64,000 bases of DNA from Kitasatospora phosalacinea (GTDB lineage: Bacteria > Actinomycetota > Actinomycetes > Streptomycetales > Streptomycetaceae): NCBI RefSeq assembly GCF_000717185.1, contig NZ_JNYE01000025.1:62001-126000 (forward strand), given 5' to 3'. Position numbers and translations under genes: made by a program. Positions 1-7,736 of the stretch are shown piece by piece; the first letter of the stretch is position 1, and each line of letters opens with the position of its first letter. Below the pieces are notes generated by a model. That model saw nothing but the letters and a program-made list of their open reading frames with translations, was not told the origin of the DNA and searched no databases.

Positions 1-93
1 CAGCACAACACAGCACCGCGCTGCGCCACGCCGCGCCGCACCACGCCGCATCCTGCTGTGCGATCCGACAACCATCGACCCACGGGGGTTCCC

Positions 94-936
94 ATGACCG
101 TTCTCGTCACCGGCGCACGCGGCCGGGTCGGCCGCGCCGTCCTCGACCGGCTGCACGCCGAGGGCCTGCCGGTGCGCGCCGCCAGCGCCCGTCCCGACCG
201 GTTCGCCGCCCCGGAGGGGGTGCCGGTCGTCGAGCTGGTGCTGAACCGGCCCGACACCTTCCGGGCCGCGCTGGAGGGCGTCCGCCAGGTGTTCCTGTAC
301 CCGGATCCCGCGGGCGCCGAGGCGTTCGTCGCGGCCGCGGAGGCGGTGGGCGTGGAGCACGTGGTGCTGCTGTCCTCCGCCTCGGTGCTGGCGCCCGACG
401 CGGAGAGCGACCCGCTGGGTGCGCACAACCTGGCGGTCGAGCGCGCCCTCGCCGCCTTCGGCCTGGGCGCCACCCTGCTGCGGGCGGACGCCTTCGCCAG
501 CAACGCGCTCGGCTGGGCCCGGCCGATCGGCGCCGGGCTGCCCGTCGAACTGCCTTACCCGGAGGCGCACTTGGCGCCGATCCACCCGGCGGACATCGCC
601 GATGTCGCGGTCTCCGCGCTGACCGGCGGCGAGCCGCGCGGCCGGGCCGTCACGCTCACCGGCGGCCAGTCGCTGACCCTGCGCGCGCAGGTCGGCGTGC
701 TGGCCGGGGTGCTGGGCCGGGAGGTCGCGGTCGAGACGATCAGCCGGGCCGAGGCGGAGCGCCAGATGTCCCGCTTCATGCCCGCCCCGCTGGTCGGCTC
801 GCTGCTGTCCTTCTGGTCCGCCGCCACCGCCGGGCCCGCCGCCGTCGGCGACACCACCCGCAGCCTGCTCGGCGCCCCGGAGCGCACCTTCCACCAGTGG
901 GCGGTCGAGAACGCGGCCGCCTTCGCCGGTAACTGA
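94..936 (+). CDS. NmrA-family NAD(P)-binding oxidoreductase
   Basis: 280-aa atypical short-chain dehydrogenase of the NmrA/NAD(P)H-binding type, presumably a cytoplasmic reductase or redox sensor. The Rossmann glycine motif TGARGRVG lies at residues 6-13. A VVLLSSASV strand follows, then the NmrA-like stretch around NLAVERALAAFGLGATLLRA that forms the substrate side. No classical SDR YxxxK pair is apparent, which fits the family. I chose the ATG at 94 because it has a GGGGG ribosome-binding stretch just upstream and begins directly with the first beta strand; an in-frame start at 58 would add 12 non-conserved residues. It stands alone, and its substrate cannot be inferred. Confidence 0.85.
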   Translation: MTVLVTGARGRVGRAVLDRLHAEGLPVRAASARPDRFAAPEGVPVVELVLNRPDTFRAALEGVRQVFLYPDPAGAEAFVAAAEAVGVEHVVLLSSASVLAPDAESDPLGAHNLAVERALAAFGLGATLLRADAFASNALGWARPIGAGLPVELPYPEAHLAPIHPADIADVAVSALTGGEPRGRAVTLTGGQSLTLRAQVGVLAGVLGREVAVETISRAEAERQMSRFMPAPLVGSLLSFWSAATAGPAAVGDTTRSLLGAPERTFHQWAVENAAAFAGN

Positions 937-1068
937 CGAATCGTCACTTTCGTTCCCCCGCCGCACGGATGGCGGTTTGCCGTCGCCCCGCGGCCGGTCG
1001 TACGCTGACGGCCGCCCGCGGGGGCCCGGGCCTCCGGCGCCGCCACCGCCGCTCCTTCCGGAGGGTCG

Positions 1069-2121
1069 ATGCTCGAAGTCTCGTTGTCCGCCGCGCCGTT
1101 GCTGTTCCCCGCCTTCGCCGTGCTGGGGGTGCTGTTCGGGGTGGCGGCGTTCCTGCTGGCCCGGCGGCGGGGGCGGCCGCCGCTCGGACCGGTGCTGTGG
1201 GCCGTGGCGCTGGCGGGCGAGTCGGCGGCGACGCTGACGCCGACCACCAGCGGGTCCTTCGGGCGTCCGAGCTGCGTCTTCGACCCGGGGGGCTGGGAGG
1301 TCGCGCACGGCTTGCAGGGGGCGCTGAACCTGGCCCTGTACGTGCCGCTCGCGGCGCTCGGGGTGTGGGTGTTCCGGCGGCCGCTGTCGGTGGCGGCCGG
1401 GTGCGTGCTGCTCTCCGCGGGGACGGAGCTGGTGCAGACCGCGCTGCGGACGGGCCGTTCCTGCGACGTCGCGGACCTGCTCGACAACTCCTCGGGGGCG
1501 CTGCTGGGCACCGCCGCGGCCGTGGCCGCACTGGCCTGGGCGGGGCGTCGACCGCCCGCCTCCCGCCGGGACGCGCTGGGTGCGCTGGGCACCGCGGGCG
1601 GCGGCCTGGCGGCCGTCGCGCTGGTGGTGTGGCTGTACGTCCCGCTGTACGGCCCGTCGGGCCACCCGCCGCCGCGCCCGGACCTCACGGACGTCGGCGT
1701 CCCGGCGCAGCGCCTGATGGTGGGCCTGTTCGGCCCGGGCGACCGGCTGGAGCGGACTTCGCTGACGACCGACACCGCGCGCTCGGCCTTCCCGCTGACC
1801 GAGGCGGTCACCGACCGGGGCCGGTTCCGGTTCGAGGCGTGGTCCGGCCTGCTGGTCTCCGTCGAGTTCACCGCCCCGGAGGCGGCCGCCTCTCCCCCAC
1901 GGCCGGAGGACGAAGTCCTCTACACCGGAACGCAGTTCGCGAGGACCTGGTTCCCCGACCTGGCCCCCGGCGACGCCCGCCCCACCGTCGCCGCCCCGGG
2001 CCCGGACGGGGCCCGGCTGCTCACCTTCCGGCCGCCGGACGCGTCCGGCACCCGGCTGCTGGAGGTGACCGTCTCCGCCTCCGGCCGGGTGCTGTCCGCC
2101 ACCGCCTCCCGCCCGCGCTGA
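1069..2121 (+). CDS. VanZ-like membrane protein with C-terminal extracytoplasmic domain
   Basis: 350-aa integral membrane protein. The first half has four to five hydrophobic segments and the VanZ-family pattern: NLALYVPLAALG, then a TELVQTALRTGRSCDVADLLDN block, then a glycine-rich helix. VanZ proteins confer low-level teicoplanin resistance in enterococci, but most actinobacterial members have no known role. After a further membrane helix (about residues 180-200) there is a roughly 140-residue soluble domain I do not recognise, probably extracytoplasmic. The ATG has a GGAGGG site 5 nt upstream. The gene converges with the flavin oxidoreductase gene, only 7 bp away. Confidence 0.75.
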   Translation: MLEVSLSAAPLLFPAFAVLGVLFGVAAFLLARRRGRPPLGPVLWAVALAGESAATLTPTTSGSFGRPSCVFDPGGWEVAHGLQGALNLALYVPLAALGVWVFRRPLSVAAGCVLLSAGTELVQTALRTGRSCDVADLLDNSSGALLGTAAAVAALAWAGRRPPASRRDALGALGTAGGGLAAVALVVWLYVPLYGPSGHPPPRPDLTDVGVPAQRLMVGLFGPGDRLERTSLTTDTARSAFPLTEAVTDRGRFRFEAWSGLLVSVEFTAPEAAASPPRPEDEVLYTGTQFARTWFPDLAPGDARPTVAAPGPDGARLLTFRPPDASGTRLLEVTVSASGRVLSATASRPR

Positions 2122-2128
2122 CGGCCGC

Positions 2129-3127
2129 TCAGGCCAGCGCCGGGATGACCTCCGCCCCGTACGCGTCGATGACGGCCTCCCGGGCGTCGTGCATCGCGTA
2201 GACCGCGAACTGGTCGACGCCCAGCTCCCGCAGCACGCGCAGCTTCTCGACGTGGGCGGCGGCGGGGCCGAGCAGGCAGAAGCGGTCGACGATGCCGTCG
2301 GGGACGAAGTCGGTGGAGGGGTTCCCGGCGCGGCCGTGGTGGCTGTAGTCGTAGCCGTGGCGGTCCTTGACGTAGTCGGTCAGCTCGTCGGGGACCAGGC
2401 CGGAGTGCTCGCCGTAGCGCGACACCAGGTCGGCGACGTGGTTGCCGACCATGCCGCCGAACCAGCGGCACTGCTCGCGGGCGTGGTCGAGGTCGTCGCC
2501 GACGTAGGCGGGGGCGGCGACGCAGACGGTGACGGCGGCGGGGTCGCGCCCGGCTTCCTCGGCGGCCCGGCGGACGGCCTTGACCATCCACTCGGTGAGG
2601 TACGGGTCGGCGAGCTGGAGGATGAACCCGTCGGCCTTCCGCCCGGCGAGGGCGAGCGCCTTCGGGCCGTACGCGGCCATCCAGACCGGCAGCTTCCCGT
2701 CCTTCACCCAGGGGATGCGGATCGGGTTGCCGTCGACCTCGGCCTCCCGCCCCTCGGCGAGGTCGCGGATGGCGTCGATGGCGGCGCCGAGCCGGGCGAG
2801 GGTGTTGGGGCGGCGCCCGGCGACCCGCATCGCGGAGTCACCGCGGCCGATGCCGCAGACCGTCCGGTTGCCGTACATGTCGTTGAGGGTGGCGAAGGTG
2901 GAGGCGGTGACCTCCCAGGTGCGGGTGCCGGGGTTGGTGACCATCGGGCCGACCCGGAGGCGTTCGGTGTGCTCCAGGATGCGGCTGTGGATGACGAAGG
3001 GCTCCTGCCAGAGCACGGCGGAGTCGAAGGTCCAGCCGTGGCTGAACCCGGCCCGTTCGGCGCGGCGCATCAGTTCGACGACCTCGGCGGCCGGCGGGTC
3101 GGTCTGCAGGACGAGTCCGAAGTCCAC
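2129..3127 (-). CDS. LLM-class F420-dependent oxidoreductase
   Basis: 332-aa luciferase-like (LLM) oxidoreductase, probably F420-dependent; it looks like the subfamily that travels with hydantoinase genes (TIGR03842, from memory). Family features seen are the N-terminal MDFGLVLQTDPP strand, the GIGRGDSAMR loop that contacts cofactor in this superfamily, and KLPVWMAAYGPKALALAGR. The GTG start has GAGGAG upstream. It is the last gene of a three-gene minus-strand operon, 28 bp after the hydantoinase. A reasonable inference is that it oxidises or reduces a pyrimidine- or hydantoin-like ring before or after hydrolysis. The substrate is unknown. Confidence 0.85.
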   Translation of the reverse strand: MDFGLVLQTDPPAAEVVELMRRAERAGFSHGWTFDSAVLWQEPFVIHSRILEHTERLRVGPMVTNPGTRTWEVTASTFATLNDMYGNRTVCGIGRGDSAMRVAGRRPNTLARLGAAIDAIRDLAEGREAEVDGNPIRIPWVKDGKLPVWMAAYGPKALALAGRKADGFILQLADPYLTEWMVKAVRRAAEEAGRDPAAVTVCVAAPAYVGDDLDHAREQCRWFGGMVGNHVADLVSRYGEHSGLVPDELTDYVKDRHGYDYSHHGRAGNPSTDFVPDGIVDRFCLLGPAAAHVEKLRVLRELGVDQFAVYAMHDAREAVIDAYGAEVIPALA

Positions 3128-3155
3128 TGCGGGGGCTCCTCGCGGAAGAGGGGTG

Positions 3156-4544
3156 TCAGAGGTACTGGCAGGCGGAGCGGGGCAGGAAGGCCCCGTGCCC
3201 GGGGCGGCCGAGGTAGTCGCCGCGGTCGAGCAGCACCTCGCCGCGGGAGAGCACGGTCTCGACCCGTCCGGTGACGGTGCGGCCCTCGTACGCCGAGTAG
3301 TCGACGTTCATGTGGTGGGTGGCGGCGGAGAGGGTCTGGACGGCGTGCGGGTCGTAGATGACCAGGTCGGCGTCGGAGCCGGGGGCGACGGTGCCCTTGC
3401 GCGGGTGGAGGCCGAACATCCGGGCGGGGGCGGTGCAGGCGAGCTCGATCCAGCGGCGGCGGCTGATCCGGCCCTCGACCACGGCCTGGTGGAGCAGGTC
3501 CATCCGGTGCTCGACGCCGGGCAGGCCGTTGGGGATCTTCGAGAAGTCGCCGAGCCCGAGTTCCTTCTGGCCCTTGAAGCAGAACGGGCAGTGGTCGGTG
3601 GAGACCACCTGGAGGTCGTCGGTGCGCAGGCCGCGCCAGAGCGCCGCCTGGTGCTCCTTCGGGCGCAGCGGGGTGGAGCAGACGTACTTGGCGCCCTCGA
3701 AGCCGGGTTCGGCGAGGTTGTCGGTGGACAGGAACAGGTACTGCGGGCAGGTCTCGCCGAAGACCGGCAGTCCGAGGTCGCGGGCGGCGGCGAGTTCGGC
3801 GAGCGCCTCGCGGGCGGAGACGTGCACGACGTACAGCGGCGCCCCGGCGACCCGGGCGAGCTGGATGGCGCGGTGGGTGGCCTCGGCCTCCAGCAGGGCC
3901 CGGCGCACCTCGCCGTGGTGCCGCGGGTCGGTCTCCCCCTTCGCCAGGGCCTGTTCGACCAGGACGTCGATGGCGGGGCCGTTCTCGGCGTGCACCATGG
4001 TGAGCGCGCCGACGTCGGCGGCCCGCTGCATGGCGCGCAGGATCTGGCCGTCGTCGGAGTAGAAGACGCCGGGGTAGGCCATGAACAGCTTGAACGAGGT
4101 GACGCCCTCGCCGACCAGTCCGGGCAGCTCGCGCAGCACCGGCTCGCTGACGTCCGAGACGATCATGTGGAAGGCGTAGTCGACCGCGCAGTTGCCGTCG
4201 GCCTTGGCGTGCCAGTCGTCGAGCCCGGCGCGCAGCGAGGAGCCGCGGGTCTGGACGGCGAAGTCGACGATCGTGGTGGTGCCGCCCCAGGCGGCGGCGC
4301 GGGTGCCGGTGGCGAAGGTGTCGGAGGCGCGGGTGCCGCCGAACGGCATCTCCATGTGGGTGTGCGCGTCGACGCCGCCGGGGACGACGTACCTCCCGCT
4401 CGCGTCGAACACCTGCTCCGCGGTCCAGTTCTGGCTGCCGTGCCGGGCGAGCGCGACGACCTTGCCGTCCTCGACCAGCACGTCGGCGGGCGTCTCCTCG
4501 GCGGCGGTGATCACCAGCCCGCCGGTGATCAGGGTCCGGGCCAC
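3156..4544 (-). CDS. hydA: dihydropyrimidinase / D-hydantoinase
   Basis: 462-aa cytoplasmic amidohydrolase that opens dihydropyrimidine or 5-substituted hydantoin rings to N-carbamoyl amino acids. The complete binuclear metal site is visible: H61 and H63 in DAHTHMEMP, the carbamylatable K152 in SFKLFMAYPG, H185, H241 and D317 in STDHCPF. The GTG at 4544 starts the protein just before the first beta strand and has GAGGG upstream, inside the end of the preceding hydrolase gene. Only 5 bp separate the two genes, so they are probably translationally coupled. The next enzyme of the pathway, the N-carbamoyl hydrolase, is the upstream neighbour. Confidence 0.93.
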   Translation of the reverse strand: MARTLITGGLVITAAEETPADVLVEDGKVVALARHGSQNWTAEQVFDASGRYVVPGGVDAHTHMEMPFGGTRASDTFATGTRAAAWGGTTTIVDFAVQTRGSSLRAGLDDWHAKADGNCAVDYAFHMIVSDVSEPVLRELPGLVGEGVTSFKLFMAYPGVFYSDDGQILRAMQRAADVGALTMVHAENGPAIDVLVEQALAKGETDPRHHGEVRRALLEAEATHRAIQLARVAGAPLYVVHVSAREALAELAAARDLGLPVFGETCPQYLFLSTDNLAEPGFEGAKYVCSTPLRPKEHQAALWRGLRTDDLQVVSTDHCPFCFKGQKELGLGDFSKIPNGLPGVEHRMDLLHQAVVEGRISRRRWIELACTAPARMFGLHPRKGTVAPGSDADLVIYDPHAVQTLSAATHHMNVDYSAYEGRTVTGRVETVLSRGEVLLDRGDYLGRPGHGAFLPRSACQYL

Positions 4545-4549
4545 CGCGC

Positions 4550-5392
4550 TCAGCCCTCGGTCAGCGGGCCGTAGGCGTCCGGGCGCCGGTCCCGGTAGAA
4601 CGCCCACTGCTGGCGGACCTGGTCGATCAGGCCGAGGTCGAGGTCGCGGACGACGAGCTCCTCGCTCTTGTCGGAGGCGACCTCGCCGACGAACTGGCCG
4701 CGCGGGTCGACGAAGTAGCTGGTGCCGTAGAAGTCGTCGTCGCCGTACTCCTCGACGCCGACCCGGTTGATCGCGGCGACGAAGTACTCGTTGGCGACGG
4801 CCGCGGCGGGCTGCTCCAGCTGCCACAGGTACGCGGACAGGCCCCGGCTGGTCGCCGACGGGTTGTAGACGATCTCGGCCCCGGCCAGGCCCAGCGCCCG
4901 CCAGCCCTCCGGGAAGTGCCGGTCGTAGCAGATGTACACGCCGACCTTGCCGACCGCGGTGTCGAACACCGGCCAGCCGAGGTTGCCGGGCTTGAAGTAG
5001 TACTTCTCCCAGAAGCCGTGCACCTGCGGGATGTGGTGCTTGCGGTACTTGCCCAGGTAGCTGCCGTCGGCGTCGATCACGGCGGCGGTGTTGTAGTAGA
5101 AGCCCGGCCGCTCGATCTCGTACACCGGCGCGACCACCACGATCCCCAACTCCCGGGCCAGCGCCTGCATCCGGCGCACCGTCGGCCCGTCCGGGACGGG
5201 TTCGGCCCAGGCGTAGTGCTCGGGTTCCTGCACCTGGCAGAAGTACGGGGCGTTGAACACCTCCTGGAACCCGATGACCTGCGCACCCTGCGCGGCGGCG
5301 TCCCGCGCGGCGCGTTCGGCGGCGGCGAGCATGGTTTCCTTGTCGCCCGTCCACGCGGTCTGGAACAGGGCGGCCCTGACGACACGGCTCAT
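4550..5392 (-). CDS. Carbon-nitrogen hydrolase, beta-ureidopropionase / N-carbamoyl amino acid amidohydrolase type
   Basis: 280-aa nitrilase-superfamily enzyme. The catalytic triad is present: E44 in GFQEVFNAPY, K118 in GKYRKHH and C155 in VYICYDRHFPE. These motifs most resemble beta-ureidopropionase and N-carbamoylputrescine-type amidases, which release CO2 and ammonia from N-carbamoyl compounds. As the first gene of the operon with D-hydantoinase and an F420-type oxidoreductase, it very likely hydrolyses the carbamoyl product of the ring-opening enzyme, completing reductive pyrimidine (uracil/thymine) or hydantoin breakdown. No permease or aminotransferase gene accompanies the operon here. 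Confidence 0.9.
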   Translation of the reverse strand: MSRVVRAALFQTAWTGDKETMLAAAERAARDAAAQGAQVIGFQEVFNAPYFCQVQEPEHYAWAEPVPDGPTVRRMQALARELGIVVVAPVYEIERPGFYYNTAAVIDADGSYLGKYRKHHIPQVHGFWEKYYFKPGNLGWPVFDTAVGKVGVYICYDRHFPEGWRALGLAGAEIVYNPSATSRGLSAYLWQLEQPAAAVANEYFVAAINRVGVEEYGDDDFYGTSYFVDPRGQFVGEVASDKSEELVVRDLDLGLIDQVRQQWAFYRDRRPDAYGPLTEG

Positions 5393-5499
5393 GGCCGTAC
5401 TCCTCGGCTCGAAGGCGCAAAGGCGCGGCGGGAAGGGCGCGGTAGCGCTGTAGACCGTTGAGACTAGGAGTTCTGCGGCGAATGGGTGGGTGCCACGCG

Positions 5500-5580
5500 G
5501 GAACGGGGGATAAATCGGTCCGGTGGGGACGGAACGGCCCGACGGGGACGTAACCGGTCAGGCAGGGACGGAACCGGTCA
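5500..5580. repeat. Degenerate ~20-bp tandem repeat upstream of the hydantoin operon
   Basis: Three imperfect copies of a roughly 20-bp unit of the form GGGACGGAACCGGTCAGGC lie between the TetR stop codon and the operon promoter region. The last copy runs into the TetR stop. The stretch may be simple duplication or part of the promoter-proximal control region; the sequence alone does not decide. Confidence 0.45.
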
Positions 5581-6183
5581 GGCGGGCAGCAGGCGGTCCA
5601 GGGCGCGGCGGGTGCGGGTGGCGGCGAGCGGGTCGCGGAGCAGTTGCAGGGCCTGGTTGAGGGCCAGGTAGATGCCGGTGAGCTCGTGGACGACCTGCTC
5701 GGGGTCGGTGTCGGCGGGCAGTTCCCCGGCCGCGACGGCGAGCCGGACCTCGCCCGCCAGGCGGCGGCGCCACACCATCAGCAGCCGGGCGACGTTGCGG
5801 CGGACCGGGCCGTCGTGGGCGTCGAACTCGACGGCGGCGGTGGTGAACAGGCAGCCGCCGGGGAAGACCTCGCGGGCGTGCTCCAGGTAGTCGATCCAGC
5901 CCTGGCAGACCGCCCGCAGGCGGCGCAGGCCCGGTTCGACGGCCGCCGCCGGGTCCCAGACCAGGGCGGTGAAGAGGGCTGAGGCCCGTTCCAGGGTGGC
6001 CAGTTGGAGGGCCTCCTTGGTGCCGAAGTGGCCGAGCACGCCCGCCTTGGACAGGCCGAGGTCCCCGGCCAGGCGCCCGATGGTCAGGCCCTCCAGTCCG
6101 TCGACCGAGGCGAGGGCCACGCTCCGGTCGACGATCCGGGCCCGGGTCCGGCGGGCCTCGGCCACGGTGCTGCGCGGGCTCAT
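5578..6183 (-). CDS. TetR-family transcriptional regulator
   Basis: 201-aa repressor-type regulator. The N-terminal helix-turn-helix spans about residues 12-55, with recognition core IGRLAGDLGLSKAGVLGHFGTKEAL. The C-terminal domain resembles the TetR_C group that has a cysteine in a VFPGGCLF turn. The ATG at 6183 has an excellent GGAGGAG site; a longer start 12 codons upstream lacks one. It lies immediately upstream of, and on the same strand as, the carbamoyl-hydrolase/hydantoinase operon, so local control is possible, but no shared palindrome was found. The ligand is unknown. Confidence 0.85.
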   Translation of the reverse strand: MSPRSTVAEARRTRARIVDRSVALASVDGLEGLTIGRLAGDLGLSKAGVLGHFGTKEALQLATLERASALFTALVWDPAAAVEPGLRRLRAVCQGWIDYLEHAREVFPGGCLFTTAAVEFDAHDGPVRRNVARLLMVWRRRLAGEVRLAVAAGELPADTDPEQVVHELTGIYLALNQALQLLRDPLAATRTRRALDRLLPA

Positions 6184-6244
6184 CGCTCCTCCTCCGTGCT
6201 CCGTCCCGTCCGGACGCACCCGTTCCGCGCCCAGGTCCGGAATC

Positions 6245-6835
6245 CTACGCGGACGCCCGCCCGGACGCGGGACGGGACGGCTCGGGACGGGACGGCTCGG
6301 TGCACGACGGCTCGGTGCACGACGGCTCGGGACGGGACGGCTCGGGACAGGGCGGCTCGGGACGGTGCTCCATCAGCAGGGTCCCGTCCGCCGGGCGGCC
6401 CGGCACCCGCCGGAACCCGGCCTTCTCCCAGGCCCGCACGGCCCGGACGTTCGCCGCCGCCGGGTCGACGGTCACCCGCCGCCACCCCAGCTCCCCGCCC
6501 AGGTGGGCCAGCAGCGCCCGCGCGGCGTCCGGCCCCAGCCCGCGGCCCCGGGCCTCCGGCCGCAGCACCAGGTCGATGCCGCCGCCGTCCGGCCCGGCCC
6601 GCCAGTACTGGGCGTAGCCCACCGGCCCGCCCCCGGCGAGCACCAGGAAGGACTCCACCCGCGGACGGCGCCGCCCCAGGTACTTCGCGGCGACCTCCGC
6701 CCGCGACAGCGGCACCCCGCCCCAGTGCTCCACGAACCCGGGATCGGCGAACCACCCGGCCAGCAGCTCCAGGTCCTCCTCGCCGGTCGGCACCAGCCGG
6801 GTCAGCACCCCGTCCAGCGCGGAGCCGTCACTCAC
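6245..6835 (-). CDS. GNAT-family N-acetyltransferase with Pro/Glu-rich repeat tail
   Basis: 196-aa acetyltransferase resembling the aminoglycoside 6'-N-acetyltransferase/RimJ-like GNAT branch. The acetyl-CoA loop is RPEARGRGLGPDAAR, followed by the NVRAVRAWEKAGFRRV motif that ends the fold. The GTG at 6835 is preceded by GGAGGGACA. After residue 165 the fold ends and the protein continues in a low-complexity tail of PEPSR/TEPSC pentapeptides encoded by a 15-bp tandem repeat. The tail is probably disordered and may vary in length between strains. The substrate is unknown; a resistance role is possible but not shown. Confidence 0.8.
   Translation of the reverse strand: MSDGSALDGVLTRLVPTGEEDLELLAGWFADPGFVEHWGGVPLSRAEVAAKYLGRRRPRVESFLVLAGGGPVGYAQYWRAGPDGGGIDLVLRPEARGRGLGPDAARALLAHLGGELGWRRVTVDPAAANVRAVRAWEKAGFRRVPGRPADGTLLMEHRPEPPCPEPSRPEPSCTEPSCTEPSRPEPSRPASGRASA
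6271..6360. repeat. 15-bp tandem repeat, six copies, inside the GNAT gene
   Basis: Six contiguous 15-bp units of the type GACGGGACGGCTCGG (copies 3 and 4 begin TGCAC instead of GACGG) with a partial seventh. Because 15 is a multiple of three, copy-number change only adds or removes the pentapeptide PEPSR/TEPSC at the acetyltransferase C-terminus. Confidence 0.9.
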
Positions 6836-6979
6836 TGTCCCTCCTCCCCCGCGGCGGGCACGGACCCGCCTCCCTCCCCTCCTACCCCCGGCGGGGTGGT
6901 CGGTACACTGCCCGAACTTTCGAACAGAAGGCGAACCGGAGATGCGAACGGACCGTACGGACCTGACGGGGGGCGGACG

Positions 6980-7519
6980 TTGAGCGCCCGCAGACCCCGC
7001 CGTCCCCCGGACGTCGGCTGGCGGCCGCGCGGCGGCGGCGCCCCGACCCTGACCGTGCGCCGACCGCTGCCGCGGGCGGTGCTGCGCGCCCTGGTGGGGT
7101 GGCCGGTGCCGGTGATCACCCCGGGGGTCTGTCTCTTCGCGGTCCTCTCGAACCATGCCGCGCCAGCCGGGGTTGCGCTGACGGTCGCGGCGGTGCTGCT
7201 GCTGGCGCAGTCGTTCCGGTCGGTGCTGCGGACCTCGGTCGAGTTCCGGGCCCGCGAACTGGTGGTGACCAACTCCTTCGCCCGGTACGCGCTCAGCCCC
7301 GACCGGATCCGGGAGATCGGCTACTGCTGGAACTCCCGGGGCCAGTCGGGCCTGGACATCGACCTCACCGACGGCCGGTCGATCGACCTGGGCGTCAGCA
7401 TCGGCCTCTCCCCGCAGGGGCGCGCCGAACTCTGCGACCTCCTGCACGACTGGGCCCGCGCCAACCGCGTGCACACGCGCTTCCAGGTGCTCGGCCCGAG
7501 GAAGCTCTGGTCCGACTGA
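6980..7519 (+). CDS. Small membrane protein with PH-like C-terminal domain, function unknown
   Basis: About 179 aa. I place the start at the TTG at 6980 because a GGGGGCGG stretch precedes it and no in-frame ATG or better GTG lies nearby. An arginine-rich N-terminus leads to two hydrophobic segments (PVPVITPGVCLFAVLS and VALTVAAVLLLAQSF). A soluble beta-rich part follows (FRARELVVTNSF, REIGYCWNSRGQSGLDIDL) that recalls bacterial PH-like domains. A 13-codon ORF (6942-6983) with a GGAG site overlaps the TTG start by its TGA and could couple translation, though this may be chance. Not recognised by name. Confidence 0.6.
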   Translation: MSARRPRRPPDVGWRPRGGGAPTLTVRRPLPRAVLRALVGWPVPVITPGVCLFAVLSNHAAPAGVALTVAAVLLLAQSFRSVLRTSVEFRARELVVTNSFARYALSPDRIREIGYCWNSRGQSGLDIDLTDGRSIDLGVSIGLSPQGRAELCDLLHDWARANRVHTRFQVLGPRKLWSD

Positions 7520-7533
7520 CCCCGGCCGTACCG

Positions 7534-7736
7534 CTACGCCTCCCCACGCCGTGGGCGACCGGGGCGGAGTCCCGTCCGGGAGCAGGCCGACGCGGCGGGC
7601 CGCCAGGGTCGCCCGGCCCGCGGTGTTGCCGCGCGGATCGGCCAACTGCTCGCGAACCACGGCCCGACCGCCCTTCCCGTCACCACCACCCCCACGGGCC
7701 CCGGCCCCTGTCCCGCCACCGGCCCCGACCTCGCCG
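7534..7736 (-). pseudogene. Duplicated 3'-end remnant of the neighbouring gene
   Basis: This stretch repeats the last part of the gene at 7737-8930. Positions 7571-7640 and 7782-7851 match at 68 of 70 bases, and both copies end in the same reading frame with a GCGTAG stop. The remnant encodes ADPRGNTAGRATLAARRVGLL against GDPRGNIAGWATLAARRVGLL in the intact copy, but it has lost an internal block and has no start. It reads as a decayed tandem duplicate, or as the 3' end of a second paralogue whose body was deleted. Confidence 0.8.

Noticed and set aside
1..93. Possible end of an upstream gene or RNA at the window start
   Set aside because: CGCC/CACC low-complexity sequence with no coding frame, hairpin or RNA signature.
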